Shown here in pieces: positions 1-12,003 of a stretch of DNA of 64,000 nucleotides. Location of the stretch: the NCBI GenBank assembly GCA_030248215.1, contig JASANG010000801.1, positions 1 through 64,000 of the forward strand, read 5' to 3'. The stretch's first letter is position 1, and every line of letters begins with the position of its first letter. A program made the translations under genes and the position numbers. Source of the DNA: Enoplolaimus lenunculus (taxonomy: Eukaryota; Nematoda; Enoplea; Enoplida; Thoracostomopsidae). The notes beneath the pieces were generated by a model. That model saw only the letters and a list, made by a program, of their open reading frames with translations, did not search any database and was not told the DNA's origin.

Positions 1-3000
1 GATGGGATAAGGGTGGTATCCGGCAGTAGCACGTTATGACTAGAATCATAACCCATTTTTAGCTGCATTTTACCAAGCTTAACAAACCCCGTTTCATAAT
101 TTTAGACAAACAGTACCAAATTGTCTTAACAAATCAACCCCCAGTATCGCTGGATGGGCGCACTCGTCCGACACATACACGTGGAAAGGAAGAGATTTAG
201 AACCTATCTCTACGTCTACTTTCACAGCGCCTTTCAGAGGCAATGCATGACCAGTAACTCCAACAGCAGTGGTAGCCGGCACGGGGACTAGAACAGATTC
301 GGGTTTATTTAACTTACGAAAAGTTTCTGCGGACATAACTGTAATATTACTTCCAGTATCAATGACAGCCCTCACACGCATATCATCTATGCAAATTTCA
401 ATATCCGAGGGCGAGCGGTTTATAGTCAAAACAGTTTCCGACTCATGACTTGGGGAAAGATTTGTTGAAAATGTTAAAGGTCGTTTTCGTTTTCCGGATA
501 GAATACTCGAGGTTGAACGTTCTGGTAACACAAAAGTTTCAGTATGTTGGGGCATATATACCGCCCGATCAGGCAATGACTGACCGCTTGCGTTCTCCTT
601 ACTACAATAGCATAAGTATTTAAAACAGCCGCCACACCGCACGTAGATAATACATATGCTTATTATTACAATAAGTACACCCACAGTTACATAGCTCAGC
701 AAATCACTGTACGGTAATTTAAGATCAGGACTTGTTGTTAGGTGCAGCAGCTCCCTCCTTAATCGCTGACGGGACAAATTAGACTGATACTCAACAGTAT
801 CTAGACTATCCCATACTGGGGGCGGGACCATGTCTTGATGGACAGAAAAGTTATATTTAATCTCTGGTACAATCTCAAATTTTACAGCTGGTCGAGAACT
901 TGACTGTACAACTCGATCTCCAACAATAAGCATGCTAAAGTTTACAAATGGAAAAAATATAACACCGTGCTCAGGCACACGTATAGTTTGAACTGTAGAC
1001 ATTGGAGCCAATGTCTGACCTCGCGTGACTTTAACATAAGCTTGGGAGGTACGCACCAACACACCTGAACGCGTTGTTTCAATATGAGTCCCCACTGACA
1101 TTTGCTTAACTTCAATTGCACAACTAGCATTGCTTAGACTTGTTTGATGCATGTCCCTAAAACAACTATCTGCCTCGCTAGTAGGCAAGGCTTCTAGCCC
1201 GCAATACCATAGACCGGTACGTTGATCACAGTCTTTCGACTTTATTTCGTGGTAAAACCCTTTACTAAACATTCGATCGTACGTAACAAATTCTGGTAGG
1301 GCAAAACGTGCAATAGCGTGTTTTGAGGGAATATGGAACCCAACATTTATAACACGCATGAGCGGCAATACATTCTTTATTGTTATGCGCGGGATTTCTA
1401 GAATCACCCCAAATTTAGTTTCTCGAATGTCTATTAGCACCGGATATACCTTGACAAAATGATAAAATAGTCCTGGATCATGAATATAAACAGTCTCTTT
1501 CAAAGCAGGTTCTTTCATAACGAGTTGCTTAACTTGGGGCGCAGTCATAATAGTTGTCGATAAACGTCCACTATCGCTAGCAACTACTAAAGCATCCAAG
1601 ACTTTGCGTACCCCATTTATGAATTGATTAGATTGAGAAATAAAATGTGAAAATGAAACTACTTCAGTTAAACTGCACGTCAGAGTAATGCGAGTTTGTT
1701 CCACGTACTTTTGGACCTCATGCGTAATTGCAAATACCCTCTGTCGATTGATGTCAAGTTTATGTATGGCCTCTAAATTTTCTCCTATCTGATCGTTCAA
1801 AAGTTGGACTCCGCGCTGTAAGGCCACTATTTTTGGTTCTAAATGCGAAATCTTAATGCTATTGGCAATACCCAGACCAGTTCCCATGATCGATGTTAAC
1901 CCAGTTAAAAGCAGAGGAACAAACCGGCGATTACGCCCGGTAGTAACGACACTACAGGTAAATGGTTTCTCCTCACATATACTTCTCATCAACTCTTCGT
2001 AAAATACAGGGTCTACAGTCTCTTCATAGTTGTTAGCTAATTCTGCTAAAGCCTGGCGCTTAATTTCATGAAACAAAACTTGCTGACCCGTACAATTACA
2101 CAAGGTAGGTATGCCACCTTGAAATACCAGTGGTGAGCATGGCTTAACGAAATCCTGGCCAGTATGTACTACAACCGGAAGGTAAATGGATTCGCTAGCA
2201 GTTAAGACCAATCCCTCAGGTATAAGTCCGACTCCACACGAGGGAAAAATTTTTGGATGCAACTGGTGTAAAGTGCGCATTAAGCTTGTATCAACAGTAA
2301 CAGCAAAGGTAAAAACAAGAGCGAGTATGCTGCAGACCCAAATGTTCCACGGTTTGGGTCGCAATATCTTAGAACCAGATAATACTTTCACCCGTTTAGT
2401 GCGTACTGGAAAATCCCTATCTTCATCAATATTTTGGCTTAAACAATTAGTCTCCGTTTGGGTAAACTGATTTGAGACGCTTTGTTTAGACTGTATTAAC
2501 CCAACAAACTTTGGGAACGATTTCTCTACCAAAAGGGCATTCTGACTACGTAAAGTGTCTACTTCTTTCTTAAGGCGAACAATTTCTTGCATAGAAGCAC
2601 AGTTAGAATCAACAGCCTTAGAATCTCGAGATACTAAAGTGGTGGCTACAACAGCTTTATCCGACGGTGCAGGCGGTAATGCAGGCAGGTTAGGAATATT
2701 AGGCCGCATGGGTCGACTAAAATTGTTACTGGGAAAACTATTTCGATACGCAGGGCGGCCAAAATAATTTGCAGGTCGTGGTTGGTTATTATTCCTAGAG
2801 AAATTGCCATTTCGTAGCAAACATGCCGCAGCTAAATGCCCGATTTTTCCGCAGTTATAGCATTTTGGGCCACGTGGTGAAAAATTGTTATTGAAATTAG
2901 AACGGGTATTTGGAAAATTTCGGTTTGCTGGGGCTCTATTAGGTGGAATTCGACTTCTATCCAGCACCTGCATCCTATTTCGTTGTTCCGAATTTCTAAA

Positions 3001-3937
3001 TGTATTTCTACGCATGTCCTGTATAAGCTGCTTTTGATTATTTGCGAGCAGCTGAACACCTCGAGCGAGTGTATGCAATGTCTGCTTGGGAGCAGGCACG
3101 GAAATATTCAATGGAGCAACACCTATCGGTTGCCCGCAGAGTAGAGACTGCATGTCTAAGCGCTGTGCTAAGTCTTCGGCTTCCTTAAGTGTTTTAGGCA
3201 TATCCCGAAAAACTTCGAGCTTAGCTTCGGTAGGAAGTAACCCTCCAAAAAATCTGTGTATGACTCTGCGGTCAAACGAGGCGTTATCCAAATTAGGGTA
3301 AACGCTTTTGCACGCGTTCTTAATAGCCTTTAAGTAGGCAGCAACACTTTCTCCAGGTAACTGACGTCGCTGCTCTAGAGCAGCTTCATGATACATAGTC
3401 CACTCAGGTGTTGTCAACTGAGCCTCTAAGGCCGGTAAGCATCCTTAGCACGGTCTTTTAAGTAAGCAGGCAACACCTTAAGTTTCATATCATCATCAAT
3501 CAACCGGGCGTTACAATAAGTATTAAAAGTTTCAATCCAACTCTTAAAATCGGACCCAGTTAAATCACCACGAAAAAACGTTATTGCCAAATCAGGTTCT
3601 GTGCCTAAACGCACACGTTGGGAAATTAAGTCAAAATCATCACTTAATCCCTTCAAGCCATCATCTACCCGATTAGCAAGATCTTTTACAACAGCATCCA
3701 GCTGTGCTATGTTTCTGGTTATATTCTCCATATCTGGGTTTCGTAAAACGAGGTGAGAGTTACTGTCAAGAGGTTCGGAAAATTCAGAATCGTCGTCACT
3801 GGATTCTAAGACACCGGTACTACGTAATTGGTATCGCGCCGTAATTTTCAGAAATTTCAAGGCAAGTTCTTATGTGGGAGAAAAGATTGACACTGAACTA
3901 GGACCAGAAATCAGACTTCGTTTACCAGTTAAGAAAA

Positions 3938-3957
3938 TTGGATCTCGGTGGGACCCC
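3938..3957 (-). other. Primer-binding-like site
   Basis: Minus-strand TGGGGGTCCCACCGAGA follows the probable LTR end by two or three bases. It begins with TGG, as expected for the complement of a tRNA CCA end. I cannot assign the tRNA species by eye. Confidence 0.55.
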
Positions 3958-3961
3958 CAAA

Positions 3962-5932
3962 TGTAACGTTTACGATCGCCAGTCGGCACTCCAGGGAACG
4001 CCTTCAAGCGATCGTAGTTACTAAACACGAGCACACCTCAAATCCGTCAAATATATACCTACAGTACGCCCCAAAATAATTCGCACTAATAAATCCTTCC
4101 CACGCCCAAAATGGAATACGTACACAACTCAACTGATAAGTATCACAGATAGCCTTGATACCCGAATGTATACCGATATATCAATCGGTAAACTCGAAAC
4201 GAAATTGGCCCCCAACAGGGATTGATCACTAAATCGTCAATATTTACACAATATGTATAATACTCTTATCTAGTGATTCACGCTAACACTCCCCTTAATT
4301 ATCGTTCATGCACCAAATATCCTTCTATGTTGTCAATATTCAAAGAATGAGCTAAATATACCACCAAATTATCTTGAAACAATTCTCAATATTTTTCAAA
4401 GAATCGCAACAAAAGTACGTCGGCGCCCAGTGCTAGTCTGTATTCACACAAAGTTGCTGTACATAAGTACAAAAAATACAGAGAAAAAAAATTGAAGGCT
4501 CCTATAGAAGGATTGGGCAACGATTCGCCATGCGCAATTACATCTAATCTCAACCAAGAATATCCCAAAAAATCAGACGTCAACCAAAAATTTGCTTGGC
4601 CGCACCTCTATGCACAGGAAACTACGCTTATTAATTTAAGCGGGCAGTATAACCAAGAAACGTTTATCACACTACTAGATTATCTGAAAATATAGGACTA
4701 CCTCTGTCCTTTCACGTAATCGTAAAAAAATCACAGCGTAACGCCAAACTCAAACAATTAGAAGCACACAACCTAAACCAATCGGTGAAATCGAATTAAA
4801 AATTTGGGCAGCACTTGCCCGTACACACACCTGAATAACTGCCCCGAAGTTGTTTTACTCTGGGTTTATATAGGCTCTGATTGAAAGGTCAGAATAATTC
4901 TCGAAATTATTTCAGAAATGCAAAAACACCCAAAATATCCTAACGATTTTGAAAATTTATAAGTTTTACACGAGCAAATCTAAGTTTCCTCAGTTAATTC
5001 AGACAGAAATTCCAGAAGTATGATCAATTGTTAAGTAAGTCAAGTTTTTCAACCAAAATTTGAACTTAAAAATCACTTAAAATCTAAGGATTTTGCTGTT
5101 TGGACTAAGTTTTCAAGATTTCAAAACATATTTGTCCTTTAAAATTGTATACTTCCAAGAAATATGAATGTTTTGGCTCCCCAGGGCAGTTTCCAAGGGT
5201 TTACAATTCCCCGAATTACTACCTTCCACCAATTCCAAAGAGGGGTGTTAGAAATTAGCCATCCATATTCAAGTGGTTAAAACTCGAATACAGATATGTC
5301 CGACACCGTACGATAAAATTGAAGCAATCTGGGTCCAGAAAAGTTAGCATGGCTTCAGTTTTATACCGGTCAGTTATTTCAACCTACGTATTAAATAATT
5401 CCCGCATATAACATCACCAACAGTGCAGAAATCTTATAAATTATTCTTGCACATTCCAAAGAACACGCGAAGCGTAAAACCACTATTTCAGCTCTATGAC
5501 ATTCGTTCGCAAGTGCGCACTAACATTTTATACAAAGAAAAAGATATAATACCCAGAATCGCCGAATAATAATATAAAAGGGTCTATCCACAAATACCCT
5601 CTTGCTAGTGCAAATAGTTCATCTTATTTTCGGTGGATAAAGAGCACGCATCAACTCGGTTATCATAACGCCCTTTTTAGACCCTTTGTCAAATCAAGTA
5701 ACAAGAACTCACACAACTCAGCAGTATCCCCTTCAGTCTGAAAAAGTACATCTAAAACTTTTTACCTTGGTACAACCTTGAACACAAATAACCAACTGCC
5801 CCAAGAATGTAAGGGGAACAACGTTTTAAATATCAACTTCAAGCCACCTGCAGCATACATCCAGTAGACAGAATTTAGGGGAGGGCCGTTGTAACGGCTG
5901 CTCCTAAATCGTGTTGCTCCGTTGCGGCCCTA
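3962..5932 (-). repeat. Probable 5' LTR of the minus-strand retroelement
   Basis: On the minus strand this stretch can be read from TGTTAGGGCC near 5932 to AACGTTACA at 3962, directly before the primer-binding-like site. The TG...CA ends and the position next to the site support an LTR of about 2 kb. The partner LTR is outside the window, so the outer boundary is inferred. Small open frames inside it are not convincing genes. Confidence 0.5.
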
Positions 5933-7120
5933 ACACCCATTTAATTGGCAAAATTGTATAAGCTACGGCTAGCATCTCAATTAATTCCAACACGTAGGCT
6001 ATTTGTCGCATTCCCCCCGCTGGGAAAAACGAAAACCATAGAAAACCCAAGGCACATATTAAAAACTTAGCACAGACAAGCTCAATGCACAAGCTCACAT
6101 TACACACAAAATTTAAAATCACATTCACTGCAAACACAACAACACAAAAATTACATTCGCGTCTAGTAGCAGGGTAGCAAACTTTAAACCAGGGGGCAGC
6201 GTGCACCCTCTCATCACCACAACAGGTTGCGGAGCTAAGACGAATATTGTTAAATATTTTCCAATCAGACGTCTCCCAAACGAGTCAGCGATATATTATT
6301 TATCCAACTTATCGAAAAAAATTTGGGTCCCAGGGGGAACTTGTGGCCTTAAAATCGAATTTTTCAAAAATTCAGATTTGGGCATGGAATGATTACAGGA
6401 TGTCATCAGAAGCTGAAATATGCAGAAACTTTCAAAATACAAGTTTTGGGCAAACGACGGCTAAGGGTGGGCTAACCGATCACTCACACAAAGAATGAAT
6501 TTTTTCCATTGTTTTCCATTTTTTCCGGAAAAAATAGAAAAAATTCATTTTTTCCGGTCATAATTTTTTCCGTAAAAACAACCCTGGCTGGAGCTCACCA
6601 AAAAATTCTGTATCCAAGTATCTATTGTGGATTGGATACGCCTTGGGGGTTAAAATTTGGCCAATTTCATTAGAGATAAGGTGAATTTAGTCATTTTTGG
6701 TTAATTGTAGTTTATTGGAGCAATATTCGAGTTTTTCAATAATGTTAATAGTTTGGATAATTTTAATTATACGGCCGTGCCTACTAAGTTAACGCGTAAG
6801 TCTAAACATACACCGGAGACTACCAGTCTCTAATTGCCCCGTTCCCCAGTCTGTCAGTGAAACGATCTCAAATGCTTGATTGAAACTCGCGAAGAATGCG
6901 TAAACTTTGAAGTTTAATGATCACATCACTATATACGTTCGTTTGCGGGAAATTAGCTATTTGTTCAGCATGTTAATTATGTATCATATATATTTGGATG
7001 CAATCCGTTGCTATTTCGTCTCAATCAGTTTCGTGTTCTGCTTTTTTGACGCTCGGACATTTAATAAAACTGGTTTTAAAGGGGGTTGGGCATGGCACCC
7101 TTAGGTCTCTGGCGCTATCC
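5933..7120. other. AT-rich spacer without a recognisable gene
   Basis: No convincing coding exon is seen. At 6495-6590 a T-rich foldback alternates TTTTTTCCGG and its complement. The segment at 6585-6640 (GGAGCTCACCAAAAAATTCTG) resembles 45075-45105 inside a nested MITE, so this is probably decayed transposon sequence. Confidence 0.5.
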
Positions 7121-7124
7121 TTGC

Positions 7125-7556
7125 CAAATATCGCCACATTATAACAATAAGGGAGCTGATATTTATTTGACCTCTCCAGAGGGTACCCCCTGTTATTCGG
7201 TTACGGACTGTTATTTATTTTTATCCCATCCTCCGCCACACTTCGTTACACATATATCCGGTATTGTAACTAATCCTTGAATTGAATGTTTATTTGCCTT
7301 GTATCAAAAACTTTAGCCATAATGCAAGGTTATTATTAGGAACGTATTTTGAAAACTTAAATACTCCTCAAAGTTTTGAACTCACCGTTATTTGGTTCTG
7401 GAGTCATTTATGCGCTACAATTAGGAATAATTGACATTTATGGACTCTAATTAGGGTTTAGGGACTTTATGCGCTTACGAACTCTTATTAGATATATACT
7501 CCTGTTGATTGGGACTCAAAATATGTAGCCCCTCTTATTCAGGTCACTGCAGTACT
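7125..7556 (+). mobile_element. Mar-type MITE copy 1 (TA-flanked family, left end decayed)
   Basis: The interior (GAGCTGATATTTATTTG, CTCTCCAGAGGGTACCCC) and the right end (CTCTTATTCAGGTCACTGCAGTA) match three better copies at 33846, 46759 and 49750. The left terminal repeat is not recognisable here. Confidence 0.65.
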
Positions 7557-7689
7557 GGCATAATAAATACCGTTTTTAGAATTGTATGTTTTATGCTCAT
7601 ATCAATTTGCTTGAGGGTCAGGGCACTTCCTTTAGAGCAACAAGTTAAAACAAGTGCTTAAGAAACGAAAATTGAGGTTCGGAAACTCA

Positions 7690-7915
7690 AAAACAAAATT
7701 GGGTTTCGGATATCCGAAATAGAAAATTTCATTTCGGATATCCGAAATAGAAAATTTCATTTCGGATATCCGGGAACGTCAATGTTTGGGTTGAAAAAGT
7801 GTAAACCTAAGACTAAAGCCTAAGCTTAAGGTCAAATAAAGATGTCTGCTATTGAAGCATACTCTTTTACAGTCCTACCAGATGCTGAGATGGCCCTAAA
7901 AGTAACATGGACCAA
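7690..7915. repeat. Decayed MITE fragments (ATATCCGAAAT palindromes, then a Tel-B end)
   Basis: Three near copies of TTTCGGATATCCGAAATAG at 7695-7780 resemble the nested element at 45.5 kb. The segment 7800-7912 has TAAGCCTAAGC traces and ends with CCTAAAAGTAACATGGACC, the end of the Tel-B family described at 55480. Confidence 0.5.
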
Positions 7916-8659
7916 TGTGACCGTAGATTTCATATCAGCCCGGATGAAGAAGTAGCTTCGATTTGACGGTTAACAATAAGCTGGTTTAAAAGTCGAAGAT
8001 AACAAAATAGGGCTCGTGTTCTCAAATGTCGATGGGGGATTTGTGAAATGTTACGAGTATCCCTTTCTTGAAACCTGGCAAAAAAACTTTTCGTGCCTGC
8101 CCTCTATCGTGTATATATAAAAAATAAATATATTTATGTTATTATTATTATTGTTATGCACCATCCATGTTATGCTGCGCTCGTCAATGTTAAAAAGTGT
8201 TCATGTTATTATTGGACAGTCGCAATAAAATTTCAGATATTTCTTGCACCAAGTATTTATTTTCACACTATTGATGCGGGGTTCACGTTAAAACTGGGGC
8301 AGCGTGGGACATGATTTGTCCGTATCAAAATATTGGGTACCATTTGGTCTGGTTACTAACCCTATATCACACCACAAAAAGCACGCTTGTCTACTATCAC
8401 GTGTAGATCACACCTTTGTATGTTGATGTCATATGACATTCCCGCTGTCTGTCAACCTTATAATACAGTTTTAAAGATATCTACACATGTAGTGCATAGC
8501 TGTCTACCGTGTTGGTTGAGTGTCATATAATGCTGCCAGACAAGAAAGCTGGTGTCATATGATATTAGCAAACAAGGTCGAAAAGTTTTGGTTAGGCTGT
8601 CGAACAACATACAGAAGTATGGTATTATACCAGCGTATTTTCGGCTCGAAAACTTTGAT

Positions 8660-9125
8660 TTTGGCTGGAGATTTCAAGTTTCGGCGGGAAAATTGAAATT
8701 TTTTGCGCGAAAACTTAAATATTGGCGGGAAATTCAAATTTTAGTTGAAAATTGAAATTTTGGCAGTACAATTGAAATTGGCAGGAGAATTCGAGTTTCG
8801 ACAAAAATTTTAAATTTTGGCGCGAACATTCAAATTTTTCCCGAAAATATTCTAATATTGGCGGGAAATTCAAATTCCGGCGGCAAAAATCAAATTTTGG
8901 AGGGAAAATTTAAATTTTGGTAGGGAAATTCAAATTTTAATGAAAATTCAAATTTTGGCGGGAAATTCAAATTTCAGCGGGAAATTCAATTTTTGGTGGC
9001 AAATTTAAGTTTTGGCAGGAAAATTCAAATTTTTGCACGAAATTCAAATTTTGGCGGGAAATTCCAATTTCGCGAGAAAATGCAAATGTTGGCGGTAAAT
9101 TCAAATTTTAACGGAAAACTTAACT
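8660..9125 (+). repeat. Degenerate tandem array of a 20-22 bp AT-rich unit
   Basis: About twenty imperfect units of GGGAAATTCAAATTTTGGC. The same unit appears inverted at 9365-9490 (GAATTTTCCCGCCAAAATTT), so the two blocks could form a long hairpin. A shorter block is at 44765-44930 inside the K element. Confidence 0.8.
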
Positions 9126-9364
9126 TTTAATTCCCATTTTGTGTTGTTCCGAAGAACTCGTTATGATACTTTGTGGTGGTCTATCAAAGAGTGCGTGACA
9201 GCTATCATTGTCCCAGAGTGTCATACGTTGTTGTAAAGCCGTCTGTTTAATGTCATATGATATTTGCACTAAATTCGGAATATCATATGACATTCACTGT
9301 AATGTTGGATGATTATAATGGTTGACTAATTCTATAGTTTATGTTGATTCAACGTGGGTCAAAG

Positions 9365-9490
9365 CATGCCCGCCTAAATTTGAAATTTCCCATTAAATTT
9401 GAATTTTCCCGCCAAAATTTGAATTTCCCGCTAAACTTTGAATTTCGCGCCAAAATTTATGTTTTCCCTCAAAATTTAAATTTACGGGGC
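9365..9490 (-). repeat. Inverted partner of the 8660-9125 array
   Basis: About six units of the reverse complement of the neighbouring array. The 240-bp spacer between the blocks holds TATCATATGACATT-type motifs also found in the K element. Confidence 0.75.
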
Positions 9491-10113
9491 AAAATTTGAC
9501 AAATGAACAAAAATTTTAAAACCTGCAGTTTCTAATCATTGACCGCACAGTTTGTACTGTATTTTATGAATCGTCTACGCTATACTGCACGCGCCCGTGA
9601 AAAAAGTCGCTGTTGCAACAGCCTTGGTACATTAAACAACTGAAAAGTAATGGTTATTTTTGTCCACGCTTCCTTGTAATTCCTTCTGGACAGAACAATA
9701 CCCTTTGCAGGAACTCAGGACAATACTGTACTGTAGCAATACACTTAATATATACAAGCACAAGTGTAAAATTTCTGTGCATTTGCATATTTTATACCGG
9801 TGAACCTGCTGACATTGTATGCTCGAAATCTTGAGAGTGCGTAAAAACGGCGTTCTGGCAAAGAAAGAGTGTGAAATTTTTTTACATTGGTGTACGTATT
9901 ACAACGTAGATGACCCCTTATAAAGGTGATGTTTTTTACACACTACTTCTGCCAGGTCGTTTTAATTTGTAGGTCATTTTTATAGCTAGCTAAAATTTTA
10001 CATCATTTTTGGAGAGTGTTAGTAAATTAACTAGGTATTAAAATGGTGGGATATTTTTTGACATTAGCGAGCGCAGTATAACCTGGATGGTACATTATTG
10101 AAGCACGAACTTT

Positions 10114-10509
10114 ATGCTCCAGATTGCCGCCGTGTTTTTCGGCTCGGATCAACCCATGCCGGCATCGTTGATCCGCACCCTGCTCCAAATCGCTGGCATC
10201 GAAAGGAACCCGGGTCCTATCTACTTCTGTTCCGCCTGTCAGAATAAGGTCACCTGGAACCAAAAATCTGTCCAATGTTCGTCGTGTCAAGAATGGTGTG
10301 ATTTCAACCGAAACGATCAATCCAAAAACTGTAGTGAACTGCCTTCATTGAACGCGTATAGTGAAGGCGAATACGACTGCCCTGCATGCGTGCTCCTTCG
10401 TCAGCCACAGCCAAATGGACCCCCGATACCGCGCGCTCCGCAAGGTCCTCCGCATCAACAACAGCCGTCCAAAACCAATGCCCCGGCTACCTCGACCTCC
10501 GGCTCATAG
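10114..10509 (+). CDS. LINE N-terminal region: 2A-like motif and PHD-like zinc finger
   Basis: A 131-residue stretch. Residues 20-34 read LIRTLLQIAGIERNPGP, close to the 2A ribosome-skipping signature DxExNPGP but with Gly in place of Asp. A finger follows: CSAC, then CSSCQEWC, then CPAC, which resembles the PHD-like fingers of many jockey-like LINEs. The tail is rich in Pro and Gln. It ends at TAG 10507, but the same frame continues into LKILQFNCNGL, the expected endonuclease start, so the stop is probably a mutation rather than a natural gene end. Confidence 0.8.
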   Translation: MLQIAAVFFGSDQPMPASLIRTLLQIAGIERNPGPIYFCSACQNKVTWNQKSVQCSSCQEWCDFNRNDQSKNCSELPSLNAYSEGEYDCPACVLLRQPQPNGPPIPRAPQGPPHQQQPSKTNAPATSTSGS

Positions 10510-10518
10510 CTGAAAATC

Positions 10519-11985
10519 TTGCAATTTAACTGTAACGGGCTTCAATGCAAGATCGATGAAATCGTGGCCTACATGGAGGCGAACGAAGTTGCGGTCGCCG
10601 CCCTGCAAGAAACAAAGTTGTCCGACAAATCGAAGCTGAAGTGCCCAGCAAACTACTCGCTCCTTCGGAAAGATCGCACCAGAGACGCTGGAGGAGGTCT
10701 AGCCTTCATTGTCCATGATTCGGTACCCCACACGCTGATCAACGTCAACGTCAACGATACCTTCACGGAGACAGATGGAATCTCGATCAGCCTTTGCAAT
10801 GCAGAACTCACTGTCATCAACACCTACATACCGCCGCAAAGCAGTTGCGATACAGACTTCAGACCCGACTTCGACACTCTACTAAAGTTCAGTGATGCCG
10901 TTGTGATTGGTGACTTCAATGCAGATAACGATCTATGGTACTCCTTCCCTGCAGATACCAGAGGCAATCTACTATCTGACGCTATCGGCAACTCGAATTT
11001 CGGCGTAATGAATCTCAAGCAACCTACCAGGCTCCCAGAGAATGGCCGAGCTACCTCACCGGACATATCGCTGGCATCGCATTCCCTGCTGCCCTACACC
11101 GAATGGTCCGTTGAGAAGAAGCTCAGCTCTGATCACCTGCCTGTGATCATCTCCCTTGCTCAAGATTCTGGCTTCGTATGGTCAGAACGTAAAACCTACC
11201 TAAATCTCAACAAGACCAATTGGGATGGTTTCTGTGCGGAAACAGAAAAGAAGTTCAGTGCCCGGAGCCCCCCGACCTCGCTGCTAAAAGCAGAAAAGAA
11301 ATTCAGAAGAATTGTCAACAAGGCTTCGGGTCACCATATTCCTACGGGTAGAACACCTAAGATCAAGCCGAACTACCCACAAGAAGCAGCCGCTCTAGCC
11401 AAAGAAAGGGACAGCCTCAGAGAGCGGGAACCGAACTCTAAGCGAATCTTCGAGCTGAACACCGAAATCCGAGGCATCGTTAAAAGTTGCAAGCAAACGA
11501 AGTGGCGTGAACACCTAAGCACATTTAACTGCCACACATCAACCAACAAGTTGCGGAAAACAATTCAATCGCTGACAAGAGGAGCCGACTCCACCACCGG
11601 CAAGCAAGCAATCGTGTTCAATGGCAAAACTGTAAATTGTTCCAAACAGATCGCAATGCTCTTCTACAAGCAATTCACTCCAGTACGGGAACACAAGTCT
11701 CTAAGGTCCTACCGTACCCTCATCAGAGAAGTGAAACGCATGCCGCTGGAAGATGCACCAACGTTCAACGCAGCCCAAACCGCAGCCGCAATTGATTTGG
11801 CCAAAGCCTCAAAAGCCATCGGTCCTGACGGGATATCTACAGTACATCTCAAGCATCTTGGCCCGCATGGCATCAACTACCTCACATGCATTTTCAACCT
11901 GTCGCTTCAAAGGTGTGCAATCCCACGCATATGGAAGATGTCCACAATTCTTCCGCTGCTCAAGCCTGGCAAGGACCCGTCGTGA
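10519..11985 (+). CDS. LINE apurinic-type endonuclease and start of reverse transcriptase
   Basis: 488 residues. Endonuclease motifs appear in order: QFNCNGL, LQETKL, GGGLAFIV, NTYIPP, VIGDFNAD, SPDIS and SSDHLPVI. These supply the metal and catalytic residues of the EEP fold. A basic linker follows, then the first reverse transcriptase motifs (KAIGPDGIST, TILPLLKPGKDPS). It stops at TGA 11983 inside the normally continuous LKPGKDPS...SYRPVSLL block, so this is a truncating nonsense change. Confidence 0.88.
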   Translation: MQFNCNGLQCKIDEIVAYMEANEVAVAALQETKLSDKSKLKCPANYSLLRKDRTRDAGGGLAFIVHDSVPHTLINVNVNDTFTETDGISISLCNAELTVINTYIPPQSSCDTDFRPDFDTLLKFSDAVVIGDFNADNDLWYSFPADTRGNLLSDAIGNSNFGVMNLKQPTRLPENGRATSPDISLASHSLLPYTEWSVEKKLSSDHLPVIISLAQDSGFVWSERKTYLNLNKTNWDGFCAETEKKFSARSPPTSLLKAEKKFRRIVNKASGHHIPTGRTPKIKPNYPQEAAALAKERDSLREREPNSKRIFELNTEIRGIVKSCKQTKWREHLSTFNCHTSTNKLRKTIQSLTRGADSTTGKQAIVFNGKTVNCSKQIAMLFYKQFTPVREHKSLRSYRTLIREVKRMPLEDAPTFNAAQTAAAIDLAKASKAIGPDGISTVHLKHLGPHGINYLTCIFNLSLQRCAIPRIWKMSTILPLLKPGKDPS

Positions 11986-12003
11986 TCAAAGTCATACCGG
12001 CCA

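Larger units (their letters stand above)
1..5932 (-). mobile_element. Ty3/gypsy-type LTR retroelement with envelope-like region (fossil, partial)
   Basis: Read on the minus strand from right to left. A probable 5' LTR is followed by a primer-binding-like site, a gag-like region, a CCHC zinc knuckle (CYNCGKIGHLAAAC), an envelope-like glycoprotein region with a hydrophobic segment at each end, and a retropepsin-like domain (VIDTGSN, later ILGVDLLRQFG) reaching position 94. Reverse transcriptase, RNase H, integrase and the 3' LTR would lie off the left edge. The retropepsin type and zinc knuckle suit Ty3/gypsy. The long open regions suggest a fairly young copy, and about one interruption is visible. 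The envelope-like part sits between gag and protease, which is unusual. The family call is firm; the precise lineage is not. Confidence 0.85.
8156..10095. mobile_element. Composite DNA-element region bounded by 45-bp inverted repeats
   Basis: The left segment 8156-8199 (CACCATCCATGTTATGCTGC) has an inverted, diverged partner at 10050-10095 (GCAGTATAACCTGGATGGT). Inside, 8276-8320 matches the terminal repeat of the K element at 44455, and 8660-9490 holds the AAATTCAAATTTTGGCGGG array. The outer repeats suggest one large non-autonomous DNA element with others inside it. No transposase is seen. Confidence 0.5.

Noticed and set aside
5904-6206. Minus-strand hydrophobic 100-residue frame beside the LTR
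   Set aside because: No domain, no splice logic, and it overlaps the probable LTR edge; hydrophobicity is expected from AT-rich sequence.
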